The translations under genes and the position numbers were made by a program. From Athalassotoga sp049965695 (GTDB lineage Bacteria > Thermotogota > Thermotogae > Mesoaciditogales > Mesoaciditogaceae): a stretch of 64,000 bases of DNA. The DNA lies in the NCBI RefSeq assembly GCF_049965695.1, contig NZ_JBMFWB010000003.1, forward strand, positions 48,787 through 112,786. The letters run 5' to 3'. The stretch's first letter is position 1. Each line of letters begins with the position of its first letter. This document shows, piece after piece, positions 18,465-26,918 of this stretch. The notes beneath the pieces were generated by a model. It was given only the letters and a program-made list of their open reading frames with translations. It made no database searches and was not told where the DNA came from.

Positions 18465-19977
18465 AGATTTTTTCTGCACGGAATCGCTCCCAAAACCCAC
18501 AGGCATAATAATTTTTGGTGCATCCGGAGATCTGACACATAGAAAATTGATCCCGTCGCTTTTCGGTTTGTTTTTGAAAGATTTGCTTCCGAAAAATTTT
18601 TACATTCTCGGAATAGCGCGCACCAATTTCACGGACGATGAGTTTAGAGAAAAAATAATCTCTGAATTGTCAAATGAGGATAATACCTCTAACGGCGACA
18701 AAATTCAAGCATTCTCGAAAAGGTGCTTTTATCTTTCAGGAGATTATGAATCACTTTCTTTGTATTCCGATCTTAAATGGAGCATTAAAAGCCTCGATAA
18801 AGAATTTTATACCGATAGAAACAGGATATTCTACATGGCCGTTCCTCCGGATCTTTACACCCCTATAATAGATAACCTTGGGGATTTAGGTTTAACTTAC
18901 GACGACGATTCATCTTATTCGAGAGTCATCGTTGAAAAACCATTTGGGTTCGATCTTGAAAGTGCTGTGGAACTTGATAAAAAACTGCACCTTGTCTTAA
19001 GGGAAGATCAGATTTACAGAATAGATCATTATCTTGGAAAAGAAACGGTGCAGAACATACTGATCTTCAGATTCGCAAATTCTCTTTTTGAACCCGTATG
19101 GAATAACCGTTACATAGACAACTTTCAAATAACCGTAGCAGAAGATCTTGGCGTTGAACATAGAGCCGGATATTACGATCACGCGGGAGTTATAAGAGAT
19201 ATGTTTCAAAACCACATGATGCAACTTTTATCCCTTGTTGCGATGGAACCACCCGCATCATTTGATGCGGATGGAGTTCATGATGAGAAGATAAAATTGT
19301 TTAGATCTGTAAGAAAATTTCCGGAAAATGAATTGAACAGGTGGATAATCCGCGGGCAATATGGGGCAGGAGAAATAGATGGCAAAGAAGTGGTCGAATA
19401 CCGTCATGAAAAAGGAGTGAATCCGGAATCCAAAACAGAAACATTTGCAACGGGAAAATTTTTAATAGATAACTGGAGATGGAGCGGTGTGCCATTTTAC
19501 ATGAGATCTGGCAAAAGACTTCAAAAAAGGGTAAGCGAAATAGTCGTAACGTTTAAACATGTTCCTCATTCCATCTTCCCGCAACTCTCCACTGATAACA
19601 TACCGCCGAATATTTTAAGAATAAACATCCAGCCGGAGGAAGGTATAGTTTTGTCTTTTCAGGCAAAACATCCAGGACCAAAGTTGTGTATGAGCACACT
19701 TACGATGAATTTTGATTACGAAGAAGTATTTGGAGAAAAACCTCCGGACGCGTACGAAAGATTGCTTTTAGATTGTATGCTCGGAGATCAAACGCTTTTT
19801 GTGAGAGATGACGTCATGAAAGAATCATGGTCTATCTTCACGCCGATCATTCAAAACTGGCAAAATGAACAGGAACTGGTAAAAAACGAATTGCACATCT
19901 ATCCATCCGGAAGTTGGGGACCGATGGAGGCAGATGAATTACTTCAGAAAGACGGCAGATCATGGCATCAACTGTGA
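18421..19977 (+). CDS. zwf: Glucose-6-phosphate 1-dehydrogenase
   Basis: A protein of about 518 residues oxidising glucose-6-phosphate to the lactone. Motifs: IIFGASGDLTHRKLIPSL (about 38-55, dinucleotide binding), VIVEKPFGFD (about 171-180), and the active-site RIDHYLGKETVQN (about 206-218). Normal family members begin only a few residues before the Rossmann motif, so about 30 extra residues are predicted here. The only ATG in range is at 18421, inside gnd and with a weak AAAGAAG site; a later start without ATG is possible. Overlap with gnd implies coupling of the two pentose-phosphate dehydrogenases. Confidence 0.85.
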   Translation: MIKLIQPEKKILTCKDFFCTESLPKPTGIIIFGASGDLTHRKLIPSLFGLFLKDLLPKNFYILGIARTNFTDDEFREKIISELSNEDNTSNGDKIQAFSKRCFYLSGDYESLSLYSDLKWSIKSLDKEFYTDRNRIFYMAVPPDLYTPIIDNLGDLGLTYDDDSSYSRVIVEKPFGFDLESAVELDKKLHLVLREDQIYRIDHYLGKETVQNILIFRFANSLFEPVWNNRYIDNFQITVAEDLGVEHRAGYYDHAGVIRDMFQNHMMQLLSLVAMEPPASFDADGVHDEKIKLFRSVRKFPENELNRWIIRGQYGAGEIDGKEVVEYRHEKGVNPESKTETFATGKFLIDNWRWSGVPFYMRSGKRLQKRVSEIVVTFKHVPHSIFPQLSTDNIPPNILRINIQPEEGIVLSFQAKHPGPKLCMSTLTMNFDYEEVFGEKPPDAYERLLLDCMLGDQTLFVRDDVMKESWSIFTPIIQNWQNEQELVKNELHIYPSGSWGPMEADELLQKDGRSWHQL

Positions 19978-19985
19978 GTGGCAAT

Positions 19986-20130
19986 TATGCTGAATCAAAG
20001 TTTAAAAATAGAACATTTTAGCGGAGGACAGGATGCCCATGAGGAAGCCTTCGCAGCGAAGCGAGGACAGATTCCGAAGGGGCACCTGTCGGAGTTAAAA
20101 TGAATAGATGATTTTTACATGATTTAAGGT
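19986..20130 (+). repeat. Copy B of the TATACT intergenic repeat
   Basis: Begins TATGCTGAATCAAAGTTTAAAA eight bases after zwf, reaches the core GCGGAGGACAGGATGCCC, an interior CTTCGCAGCGAAGCGAGGACAG, and the complementary core GGGGCACCTGTCGGAG. The two cores can pair as a long imperfect hairpin. The right end is degraded and its limit is approximate. Confidence 0.7.
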
Positions 20131-20147
20131 AAAAGCAAATCTTGCTA

Positions 20148-20176
20148 TTGACAATTTATTTTTTTTGTGGCATAAT
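20148..20176 (+). promoter_or_regulatory. Promoter of the asparagine attenuator transcript
   Basis: TTGACA at 20148-20153 and CATAAT at 20171-20176 are separated by 17 bp. The leader peptide starts 27 bp further downstream. Confidence 0.8.
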
Positions 20177-20202
20177 ATTCAAAATTTCAAGGAAGTGTTG
20201 AA

Positions 20203-20283
20203 ATGATTATATGTTTAACATGTATGACTTCTAAAATTAACAACAACAATAATAACTCAATCGACATCGGTCGGTTGGGTTAG
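20203..20283 (+). CDS. Leader peptide with six consecutive Asn codons
   Basis: A 26-codon reading frame, MIICLTCMTSK-I-NNNNNN-SIDIGRLG, preceded by AAGGAAG 7 bp before its ATG. The six Asn codons (AAC AAC AAC AAT AAT AAC) occupy 20239-20256. The stop is at 20281. It sits between a near-consensus promoter and a strong terminator that precede an asparagine synthetase-like gene, which is exactly the arrangement of amino-acid biosynthetic leader peptides (his, trp, leu). Low charged tRNA-Asn would stall ribosomes in the run. The peptide itself need have no function. Position, composition and secondary structure agree, so I am confident. Confidence 0.88.
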   Translation: MIICLTCMTSKINNNNNNSIDIGRLG

Positions 20284-20336
20284 TTTTTGATACAAAAATC
20301 CCAAAAGGCCGATGAGAAAACTCATCGGCCTTTTAA
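20265..20336 (+). terminator. Asn-responsive transcription attenuator (terminator/antiterminator)
   Basis: The terminator is a 14-bp stem, AAAAGGCCGATGAG (20303-20316) with CTCATCGGCCTTTT (20321-20334), loop AAAA, ending in T residues. A competing antiterminator forms from CATCGGTC (20265-20272) with GGCCGATG (20307-20314) and from TTGGG (20275-20279) with CCCAA (20300-20304), with an inner TTTTTG/CAAAAA stem (20284-20298). A ribosome stalled early in the Asn run leaves the 5' antiterminator arm free; one that reaches the stop at 20281 covers it and lets the terminator form. Confidence 0.85.
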
Positions 20337-20356
20337 AATTTTCAGGAGGTGTTAGA

Positions 20357-21265
20357 ATGGTAAATGTTCAGGAAAGTCTCAAAGTAAAAAGAGAAGTGTT
20401 AGAGATTTCAAGCGAGATCATGTCTGAATCCGGACAATTTTTGAGGAAATCTGGATTTATAGAAATTCTACCGGTTATCATTTCTCCGATAACCGATCCT
20501 CTCAACCACAGCGTTTTTGACGCTTCGATCGATTACTACGATGGCCAGTATGCTTTAACCAAATCAATGATCTTTCACAAACAACTTGCAGTTAGAGTGT
20601 TTCCGAAAATCTTCACATTTTCTCCGAACATACGTCTCGAAACGGAAGAAAAAAAATCAACTGGAAGACACCTTATAGAATTCACGCAACTTGATCTTGA
20701 AGTCAAAGATGCAAAAAGGGATGATATTTTAACTCTTATAGAAAACATGTTCGTGGAAATTTTTAAGGGTGTCGATGAAAAATTTGGTCAGATCATCAGA
20801 ACTATGAATCCTCATTTTTCAATTCCCAAAATTCCTTTTGAACGTGTGAAATACCTTGAGGCTTACGACGAATATGGTCCTGATTTCGAAACTATCCTTT
20901 CAAAAAAGGCCACAGAACCGTTCTGGCTCATAGACATCCCGATAGAGGAAAGAGAATTTTACGATAGGTTAGACGGAGATGATAAAGTGCTTGTCGATAT
21001 GGATCTTATATACCCGTATGGCTTCGGGGAAGCCATTTCCGGGGGAGAAAGAGAACACGAATACGAAAAAATTCTTTACAGAATGGGTCTTAAAGGCAAT
21101 GATCAGAAAGCCTTAAGATGGTATCTTGACGAGGTAAAAAAAGGGATTCCACCTTCGGCGGGATGTGGAATCGGTATAGAAAGACTTACAAGATTTGTAT
21201 GTAACTTAAAGCATGTCTCTGAGGCAAGGTTGTTCGCAAAGGTACCAGGAACTGTGTCAATATAG
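20357..21265 (+). CDS. Asparagine synthetase related to asparaginyl-tRNA synthetase (archaeal type)
   Basis: A 302-residue class II aminoacyl-tRNA synthetase catalytic core without an anticodon-binding domain. Motif 2 reads FSPNIRLETEEKK followed by HLIEFTQLDLE (about 86-117) and motif 3 GCGIGIERLTRF (about 271-282), as in AspRS/AsnRS. Archaeal proteins of this layout make asparagine from aspartate. It does not resemble E. coli AsnA. The Asn-run attenuator upstream supports asparagine synthesis as its role, though an AsnRS-like function cannot be excluded by sequence alone. The ATG follows AGGAGGTGTTAGA. It is a single-gene transcript closed by a terminator. Confidence 0.82.
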   Translation: MVNVQESLKVKREVLEISSEIMSESGQFLRKSGFIEILPVIISPITDPLNHSVFDASIDYYDGQYALTKSMIFHKQLAVRVFPKIFTFSPNIRLETEEKKSTGRHLIEFTQLDLEVKDAKRDDILTLIENMFVEIFKGVDEKFGQIIRTMNPHFSIPKIPFERVKYLEAYDEYGPDFETILSKKATEPFWLIDIPIEEREFYDRLDGDDKVLVDMDLIYPYGFGEAISGGEREHEYEKILYRMGLKGNDQKALRWYLDEVKKGIPPSAGCGIGIERLTRFVCNLKHVSEARLFAKVPGTVSI

Positions 21266-21292
21266 AAAAACAGCCCCTTAGGGCTGTTTTTA
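21266..21292. terminator. Bidirectional terminator between the asparagine synthetase gene and rpmE
   Basis: Stem CAGCCC (21271-21276) with GGGCTG (21281-21286), loop CTTA, flanked by AAAAA on the left and TTTT on the right, so it can serve both converging genes. It overlaps the rpmE stop. Confidence 0.85.
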
Positions 21293-21499
21293 CTTTTTAG
21301 TGTTTGAATATCTTTTGTTAAACCTATCAACCTGTCCTTCAATGTCAACTATGTTTGACCTTTTACCTGTGAAGAACGGATGGCACGCGGAACACACTTC
21401 TAACGTTATCTTATCTTTCGTAGATAACACTTTGTACTCTGCACCACACGCGCATGTAGCCGTAACTTCGTGCAACTGTGGATGTATACCTTTTTTCAC
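21290..21499 (-). CDS. rpmE: Ribosomal protein bL31
   Basis: A 69-residue bL31. MKKGIHPQLHEVTATCACGA starts the protein; the zinc cysteines are the CAC pair (C16, C18) and the VCSACHPFFTGK motif (C36, C39), so it is the zinc-containing form. Start is GTG behind AGGAGGTTTTAAC. It is followed 11 bp upstream on the same strand by the flippase-like gene and may share that transcript. Confidence 0.95.
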   Translation of the reverse strand: MKKGIHPQLHEVTATCACGAEYKVLSTKDKITLEVCSACHPFFTGKRSNIVDIEGQVDRFNKRYSNTKK

Positions 21500-21510
21500 G
21501 TTAAAACCTC

Positions 21511-22587
21511 CTATGAAGACTTCTCTTTTATTATAACATCTTTTTCTTTTTCCGGAGTAACTTTTATTCTTCTCAAAGATTCAAAAAGCACGACGATAAA
21601 TCCTATGATTAAAGGTATGAAATACCTCAAAATTCCCCATTCTATGGTAATGGTTGCAAGATATCTTCCCGGCACTATCGCCGAAAAGAAGAGGTAAAAT
21701 TCACCCTCCGCGGTTCCGGTTGATCCGGGCGTCGGAGAATAATATATTATAAGAGTGGCAAGCGATTGAATCGCCAAAACATCCAGAAATTCTTGAATAC
21801 CGTTGTTGAAAAGGCCCAAAGACGCTATCGTTGGAAGTACAAGCAAAAGGCCAGCACCGCTTGATACAATCGAAAGTACAAAAACAAGAACCAAAATGTA
21901 AGGTTTCTGGGTAAAATTCTTCGCACTGTCTGAATATTTTCCTATCTCATTATCAAACCTTTGAAGTAACCATTCGGCTTTTGGCCTTATCCTTTTGCTA
22001 AATTTGAACAGCGCTATGAATTTTCTTATAACGTTGAAAAACATGTTGTAAACTTTCCTGTTAAAATTGAAAAGTATCATAAGCACTATTATCGAGGATG
22101 ATATGATAAAGCCGATTATGGCAAGGGAAAGGGCGGAAGGAACACCGTTTAACAACACTATGGCGCGTCTTAATTCAAAAATTGCTATCATCTCTATCGC
22201 ACCTTGCCAGGCTATAAATTTGAAAACGAGTATAGAAGTTGATATTCCCGGTGAAACTCCGACTTTATTTAAATAAACCACTTGCATAGGTTGACCGCCA
22301 GTCGATGAAGGCGTTATCATTCCAAAAAAGTTGGATATGATGGTTGCTTTCAAAGATCGGAAAAAACTTATCTTCGATTTTGAAAGTCTAACGAGTATGT
22401 AAGTGTTGAGCGCATCCGTTACCCATGAAACTAACATGAGTCCTATACCGATGAGACCCCACCAACTCTTCAAAAAGAAAAAATAAAGATCGTTGATATT
22501 TATGCCGCCTCCGAAATAATTGAGCAAATATATCATCACAGCAGACACTATACCTATGATGACGGCATAAATCGCGAATTTTTTCAA
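21511..22587 (-). CDS. Lysylphosphatidylglycerol synthase TM-region/UPF0104 flippase-like membrane protein
   Basis: A 358-residue polytopic membrane protein with about eight helices. Two signature segments are plain: NFFGMITPSSTGGQPMQ (about 86-102) and YSPTPGSTGTAEGEFYL (about 280-296). These mark the YbhN/MprF flippase-domain family. There is no cytoplasmic lysyltransferase domain, so lipid translocation is the more likely role; the substrate is unknown. Start is a TTG whose TTGA overlaps the stop of the nucleotidyltransferase gene, giving tight coupling. Confidence 0.8.
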   Translation of the reverse strand: MKKFAIYAVIIGIVSAVMIYLLNYFGGGININDLYFFFLKSWWGLIGIGLMLVSWVTDALNTYILVRLSKSKISFFRSLKATIISNFFGMITPSSTGGQPMQVVYLNKVGVSPGISTSILVFKFIAWQGAIEMIAIFELRRAIVLLNGVPSALSLAIIGFIISSSIIVLMILFNFNRKVYNMFFNVIRKFIALFKFSKRIRPKAEWLLQRFDNEIGKYSDSAKNFTQKPYILVLVFVLSIVSSGAGLLLVLPTIASLGLFNNGIQEFLDVLAIQSLATLIIYYSPTPGSTGTAEGEFYLFFSAIVPGRYLATITIEWGILRYFIPLIIGFIVVLFESLRRIKVTPEKEKDVIIKEKSS

Positions 22588-24608
22588 TTTGCATCACCAA
22601 TTATCTTTTTAAGCGCTTCTTCCTCATCCATTCCAAAATTCATCTTCATTTCAGTTATTTTTTCGAGGGTGTGTTTTATCTCCATACCGTCCATCTTATA
22701 CTTCTCCTTTAAGAGAGCACCGTTAACTTTTTTAAGCGTTATTTTCGATAAATCATCCAAATATTTAAAAGCACTTTTTTCCGTTCTTTCATCGTAAGCA
22801 AGCACAAATGTTGCCTCAATGGGAAGTGATTTCATCAAAATGTAGAGATCGAAATTACTTTTTGGATTTGCAACTGATGAGATGAACTCATCGTTTTGGA
22901 TCGATGAAAGAGCGTTAACGAATTTTGAAGGCATTCCATAAAGTTTTATTATTTCAACCGATCTTTTGAACTGACAATTTTTGAGAATAAGCAAAAAAAT
23001 GGCGTACAATTTGTTTAACTTCACGAATTCATCCATTTTTGCCATTGTAAAGAATTTCGAGAAGTTGATGTTCGACTCACAGTAAAGCGCCTTTAAAATA
23101 CCATATTGTTGATAAAATTCGAATATCTTAGAAGCCCTCTCATCTTCAACGGATCTTTCAAATTCCGATCTGATCCTTGAAGGCGTCACAGAAAAAAGAT
23201 AACCGTTTTTAATCGCACTCATTAGCAGTGATTCTGTGTTCGACGATAATCCGTAATCAAATCTTGCGGCATATCTTAAAGCCCTGAGAATTCTCGTCGG
23301 ATCTTCTACAAAACTCAAACTGTGCAATACACGTATCTTTTTATTTCGAATGTCTTCCATTCCACCAAAAAAATCTATCATCATTCCGAAATTATCCGGA
23401 GTTAGATCTATCGCCATAGCGTTTATCGTAAAATCCCTTCTGTAAAGGTCTCGTCTTAAATTAGATCTTTCAACCTTGGGCAACGCCCCTGGCGCTTCAT
23501 AATACTCCGTACGTGCCGTTGCAAAGTCTATCGATATTCCATTTAACTTTATCGTTGCCGTCCCGAATTCCGGATATGTAAGACACCGAACATTTCTAAA
23601 ACTCGCAAAAGTTTTTGCCATCTCGATTCCATCACCTTCAACGACGGTATCTATGTCAAGACTTTCCGTGCCCATGATGAGATCTCTTACAAAGCCTCCA
23701 ACTGCGTATATCTTTTCTCCCCTTGAAAAGGCAAATTCACCGATTTCTTTAAGCATAGAAAAAAGTTTAGAAGAAAGGGTTTTTTTCATCTTGTCGATCA
23801 TATTCCATACAATGCGGTATTCCATCGTTGTGCTTACGATTGCCCTTACAAGGTCTCTCCTTGTTATTATTCCAATTACCCTTTGATCGCCATCGACAAC
23901 GACAATTCGTCCAACATCGTGAGTGGCCATCAATTCTCCTATTTTATGAACTTGATCGTCACCTTTGACGGTTATAACCGGTATGCTCATCACAAGTGAT
24001 AAATCATCGATATCGGATTTGATGGCACGATCAAGATCTTTTTTTGTCACCATGCCAAGCGCGTGATTTTCTTCATCTACAACCGGAAGTCCTGTAAGGC
24101 CTGTTTTGTCGATCACCTTTTTCACGTCTGAAACGCTGATTCCGACTTTAACGGTTGTGACCGGACTTGTCATTATATTTTCGGCTAAAAGATTCACTTT
24201 TTCTGAAAATTCCGCCATAATTGAACCAAGATTGAAACCGGATTTCACGCAAAAAGCAAGGGCGAGCACATCATCTTCATCGGTTATCGGATCAAGTAAA
24301 GATTTTGTTTTTGAATATATCACAAAGGCAAACAACTTCATATCTTCGACGGAGGGATTTAAATGCTTTTTTTGAATTTTCAACAAAAGTCGGGATGTTT
24401 CGCATCTCGAAGATTCCAATGCCTCTTCTTTTTGATTTATCTCAAAATTCCCAATCTGAGTAAATTTCTTGAGAGCATCGTCAGGTTTGCCAGCGAGTAA
24501 AATTTTAGACGATGGATAAAGATATTTCCACGCCACCGCGCTGCTTAATCCATCCAAAGTGGCAGGGAATTTCTTAACTTTCATATTCCAAATCACGCTT
24601 ATTTTCAT
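22584..24608 (-). CDS. CCA-adding enzyme/poly(A) polymerase-type nucleotidyltransferase with CBS pair and vestigial DHH domain
   Basis: A 674-residue protein. Residues 1 to about 140 look like a shrunken DHH/DHHA1 region: the start (ATLDGLSSAVAWKYLYPSS) aligns with the usual DFDALASA helix, but the catalytic Asp/His motifs are missing. Two CBS repeats follow (about 143-255). The nucleotidyltransferase has AVGGFVRDLIMG (about 305-316), DIDTVVEGD (about 320-328) and RRDFTINAMAID (about 394-405), and a C-terminal helical domain completes it. It presumably repairs or builds tRNA 3' CCA ends. No good ribosome site precedes the ATG at 24608; AGGAGA lies 24 bp up and suits a 16-codon frame that ends early. 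Confidence 0.78.
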   Translation of the reverse strand: MKISVIWNMKVKKFPATLDGLSSAVAWKYLYPSSKILLAGKPDDALKKFTQIGNFEINQKEEALESSRCETSRLLLKIQKKHLNPSVEDMKLFAFVIYSKTKSLLDPITDEDDVLALAFCVKSGFNLGSIMAEFSEKVNLLAENIMTSPVTTVKVGISVSDVKKVIDKTGLTGLPVVDEENHALGMVTKKDLDRAIKSDIDDLSLVMSIPVITVKGDDQVHKIGELMATHDVGRIVVVDGDQRVIGIITRRDLVRAIVSTTMEYRIVWNMIDKMKKTLSSKLFSMLKEIGEFAFSRGEKIYAVGGFVRDLIMGTESLDIDTVVEGDGIEMAKTFASFRNVRCLTYPEFGTATIKLNGISIDFATARTEYYEAPGALPKVERSNLRRDLYRRDFTINAMAIDLTPDNFGMMIDFFGGMEDIRNKKIRVLHSLSFVEDPTRILRALRYAARFDYGLSSNTESLLMSAIKNGYLFSVTPSRIRSEFERSVEDERASKIFEFYQQYGILKALYCESNINFSKFFTMAKMDEFVKLNKLYAIFLLILKNCQFKRSVEIIKLYGMPSKFVNALSSIQNDEFISSVANPKSNFDLYILMKSLPIEATFVLAYDERTEKSAFKYLDDLSKITLKKVNGALLKEKYKMDGMEIKHTLEKITEMKMNFGMDEEEALKKIIGDAN

Positions 24609-24628
24609 CAAATACGAAAATCATACTT

Positions 24629-26914
24629 TTATTCTCCTATCACCGTTACTCCCGTACCACCTTCACCTTCACGTCCTATTCTGAATTTGACGTGCTTTGA
24701 TCTCAGAAAAGACCATATACCGTTTGAAAGTTTTCCGGTGCCTTTGCCGTGAATTATAAAACCAACCGAATTAGATTTTATCATATGCTCAATAAATTCT
24801 TCAACAAGCGGAATAGCATCTTCTACCGTTAGTCCTCTTACATCTATTTCATTTGAAATTTTTTCATTTTTGACATATTCGACGTTTTCTCTGTCTACGT
24901 TGATTTTTTGGGGTTTTTCAATCTTTTCGAGTTTTTCAGGAGAAATTTCGACATTCGATCCTTCAACATCAAGGATGACCGAATCTTTTTTGAGTGATTT
25001 TATCTTTCCAACCACATCGGTACCTTTTATTTTTACGTAAGATGTTGAATCAAAAGAAAGATTCGACGATTTTTCGGTTTCAGATTTTTCAAGAATTTTT
25101 CTCAATTCTTCAAGTTTTTTGTTTTGCATCACGAGTTCATCTTCGTTTTTTGATGATCTTAACCTGTGTATGGCCTCTTCTGTTTCTTTCTTTATCTCGA
25201 GAATCTGATCTGAAAGCAGCCTTACTTCCGAAGATAATTCTGCTATTTCTTTCGATTTCAACTTTTCAAATTTAGATTCGTAATCTTTTTCTTTTTGGTC
25301 AAGATCTTTTTCTCTTTGCGTTATATTTTCAAGTTTATTTTCGTAATCGCGGATTTTGGTTTGAAGTTCTTCTATGAGCATATCGCCGTTTGAAAAAGCG
25401 GTCGATCGATTTTTCTTAAAATTTTCTATGATTTCTTTTGAAACACCCATTTTTTCGATGATTTCAAGTGCTCTGCTTCTGCCCGGCAGATCCATGTACA
25501 CGCGGTAAGTCGGCTCCATCTTTTCGATATCAAAACCCACCGAAGCATTTCTGACATTCTTAACGGAATAGGCAAGGTTTTTAAGTTCCAAAAGGTGTGT
25601 GGTGACAAGCACCTTTGTGCCTTTAGAAATCAAGATATCAAGGATAGACTTTGCAAAGGCAGCACCTTCAGATGGCTCCGTCCCCTCTCCTATCTCGTCT
25701 ATCAAAACGATCGTTTCAGCGTTTGACATCTTGCATATTTCATTTTCCCTTAAAACTCTCGCAGAAAAAGTGCTCAATTCATTTTTAACGGACTGATCAT
25801 CACCTATGTCAGAGTAAAGTGATTGAAAAAGTGAAAGTTCGGTTCCGTTTTTTGCCGGGATAGGAATGCCAAGCGCGGACATCAGGGAAAAAAGGCCTAT
25901 CGTCTTTAAAAAGGCCGTTTTACCGCCCATATTTGGCCCGCTTACGACTATAACACGATCTGTGTCCTTTATTTCAACATCCACCGGAACGACTTTGTCA
26001 TTTGAAATGAGCGGATTGCTACCTCCTACCACTTTGATGAATCCATCCGTTCTTACCACCGGTATGATGCATGAATTCTTTAGACTGTAAGAAACTTTTG
26101 CGTAAATAAAGTCAAATTCACCCATTGCATTCATGAGTTTGAAGATCGTCTCGGCGTTCTTGGCTATCATATCAATCCCGTTGTTGACTATTTTCGATAT
26201 CTCGATAGATTCTTTAGATCTCGCTATGGCGAGTGCATCGTTAAGTTCTATCATCTCTTCCGGTTCAACGTAGTAGGTGAGTCCCGTTGCCGATTGACCG
26301 TGTATTATGCCTTTTACCTTGGATCGGCTTTGCGCATCGACGGGAAGTACATATCTTTCGTGCCGCTGGACAACAAGCGCTTCTGAAATGTAACCTGATT
26401 TCACTCCTTCTACGATCATTTTTTTTATCCTGTCATCTATTTCTTGCTCTATTCCATGTATTTCCTTTCTAATTCTGACAAGTTCTGGAGAGGCACTGTC
26501 TTTAACACTTCCATCCGGATTAAAGGTTTTATCGCAAAATTCGACAAACCCTTTCGGAGGAATCATCTGTACCGCAATGCTGACCATCGAAGGCACAGAC
26601 AGAAGTAAATCTGAAATTTTTTTCGAAATTCTGAATAGTTCGCCAAAATCAACAAGATCTTTTGTGCCGATTCTTTTGCCGTTTAAAATTGATTTCAAAG
26701 GTTCTTCCATGTATTCAACCTTGGACAACAGAGAAGTTATTTGTTGAAAGACCTCTGTAACTCCGATAACCTTTAAATATTCCTGCCGCGGATCCGAGTC
26801 AAATTTCAGATTATCAAAATATTTTCTCCCGTAAGGAGAAAAAGATAGATCTTTTAAAGTATCTATAAAAGTGTAGAATTCCAATTCTTGAAGGGTTTTA
26901 CGATCGACTTTCAA
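24629..26914 (-). CDS. mutS2: Endonuclease MutS2 with C-terminal Smr domain
   Basis: A 761-residue MutS2. It lacks the MutS mismatch-reading N-domain. The ATPase carries Walker A GPNMGGKTAFLK (about 324-335), Walker B ETIVLIDEIGEGTEPSEG (about 398-415) and STFSARV; a coiled-coil of about 120 residues (about 505-625) follows; the Smr nuclease domain has DVRGLTVEDA (about 689) and IIHGKGTGKL (about 713). Bacterial MutS2 suppresses recombination or rescues stalled ribosomes. Start is a TTG at 26914, 8 bp after GGAGG. It overlaps no gene but lies 4 bp after the PorV-like gene, so it is in that operon. Confidence 0.9.
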   Translation of the reverse strand: MKVDRKTLQELEFYTFIDTLKDLSFSPYGRKYFDNLKFDSDPRQEYLKVIGVTEVFQQITSLLSKVEYMEEPLKSILNGKRIGTKDLVDFGELFRISKKISDLLLSVPSMVSIAVQMIPPKGFVEFCDKTFNPDGSVKDSASPELVRIRKEIHGIEQEIDDRIKKMIVEGVKSGYISEALVVQRHERYVLPVDAQSRSKVKGIIHGQSATGLTYYVEPEEMIELNDALAIARSKESIEISKIVNNGIDMIAKNAETIFKLMNAMGEFDFIYAKVSYSLKNSCIIPVVRTDGFIKVVGGSNPLISNDKVVPVDVEIKDTDRVIVVSGPNMGGKTAFLKTIGLFSLMSALGIPIPAKNGTELSLFQSLYSDIGDDQSVKNELSTFSARVLRENEICKMSNAETIVLIDEIGEGTEPSEGAAFAKSILDILISKGTKVLVTTHLLELKNLAYSVKNVRNASVGFDIEKMEPTYRVYMDLPGRSRALEIIEKMGVSKEIIENFKKNRSTAFSNGDMLIEELQTKIRDYENKLENITQREKDLDQKEKDYESKFEKLKSKEIAELSSEVRLLSDQILEIKKETEEAIHRLRSSKNEDELVMQNKKLEELRKILEKSETEKSSNLSFDSTSYVKIKGTDVVGKIKSLKKDSVILDVEGSNVEISPEKLEKIEKPQKINVDRENVEYVKNEKISNEIDVRGLTVEDAIPLVEEFIEHMIKSNSVGFIIHGKGTGKLSNGIWSFLRSKHVKFRIGREGEGGTGVTVIGE

Positions 26915-26918
26915 AACT

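Noticed and set aside
20203..20340. T-box or amino-acid riboswitch upstream of the asparagine synthetase gene
   Set aside because: No T-box consensus or specifier-loop architecture is seen, and the leader frame with six Asn codons explains the switch better.
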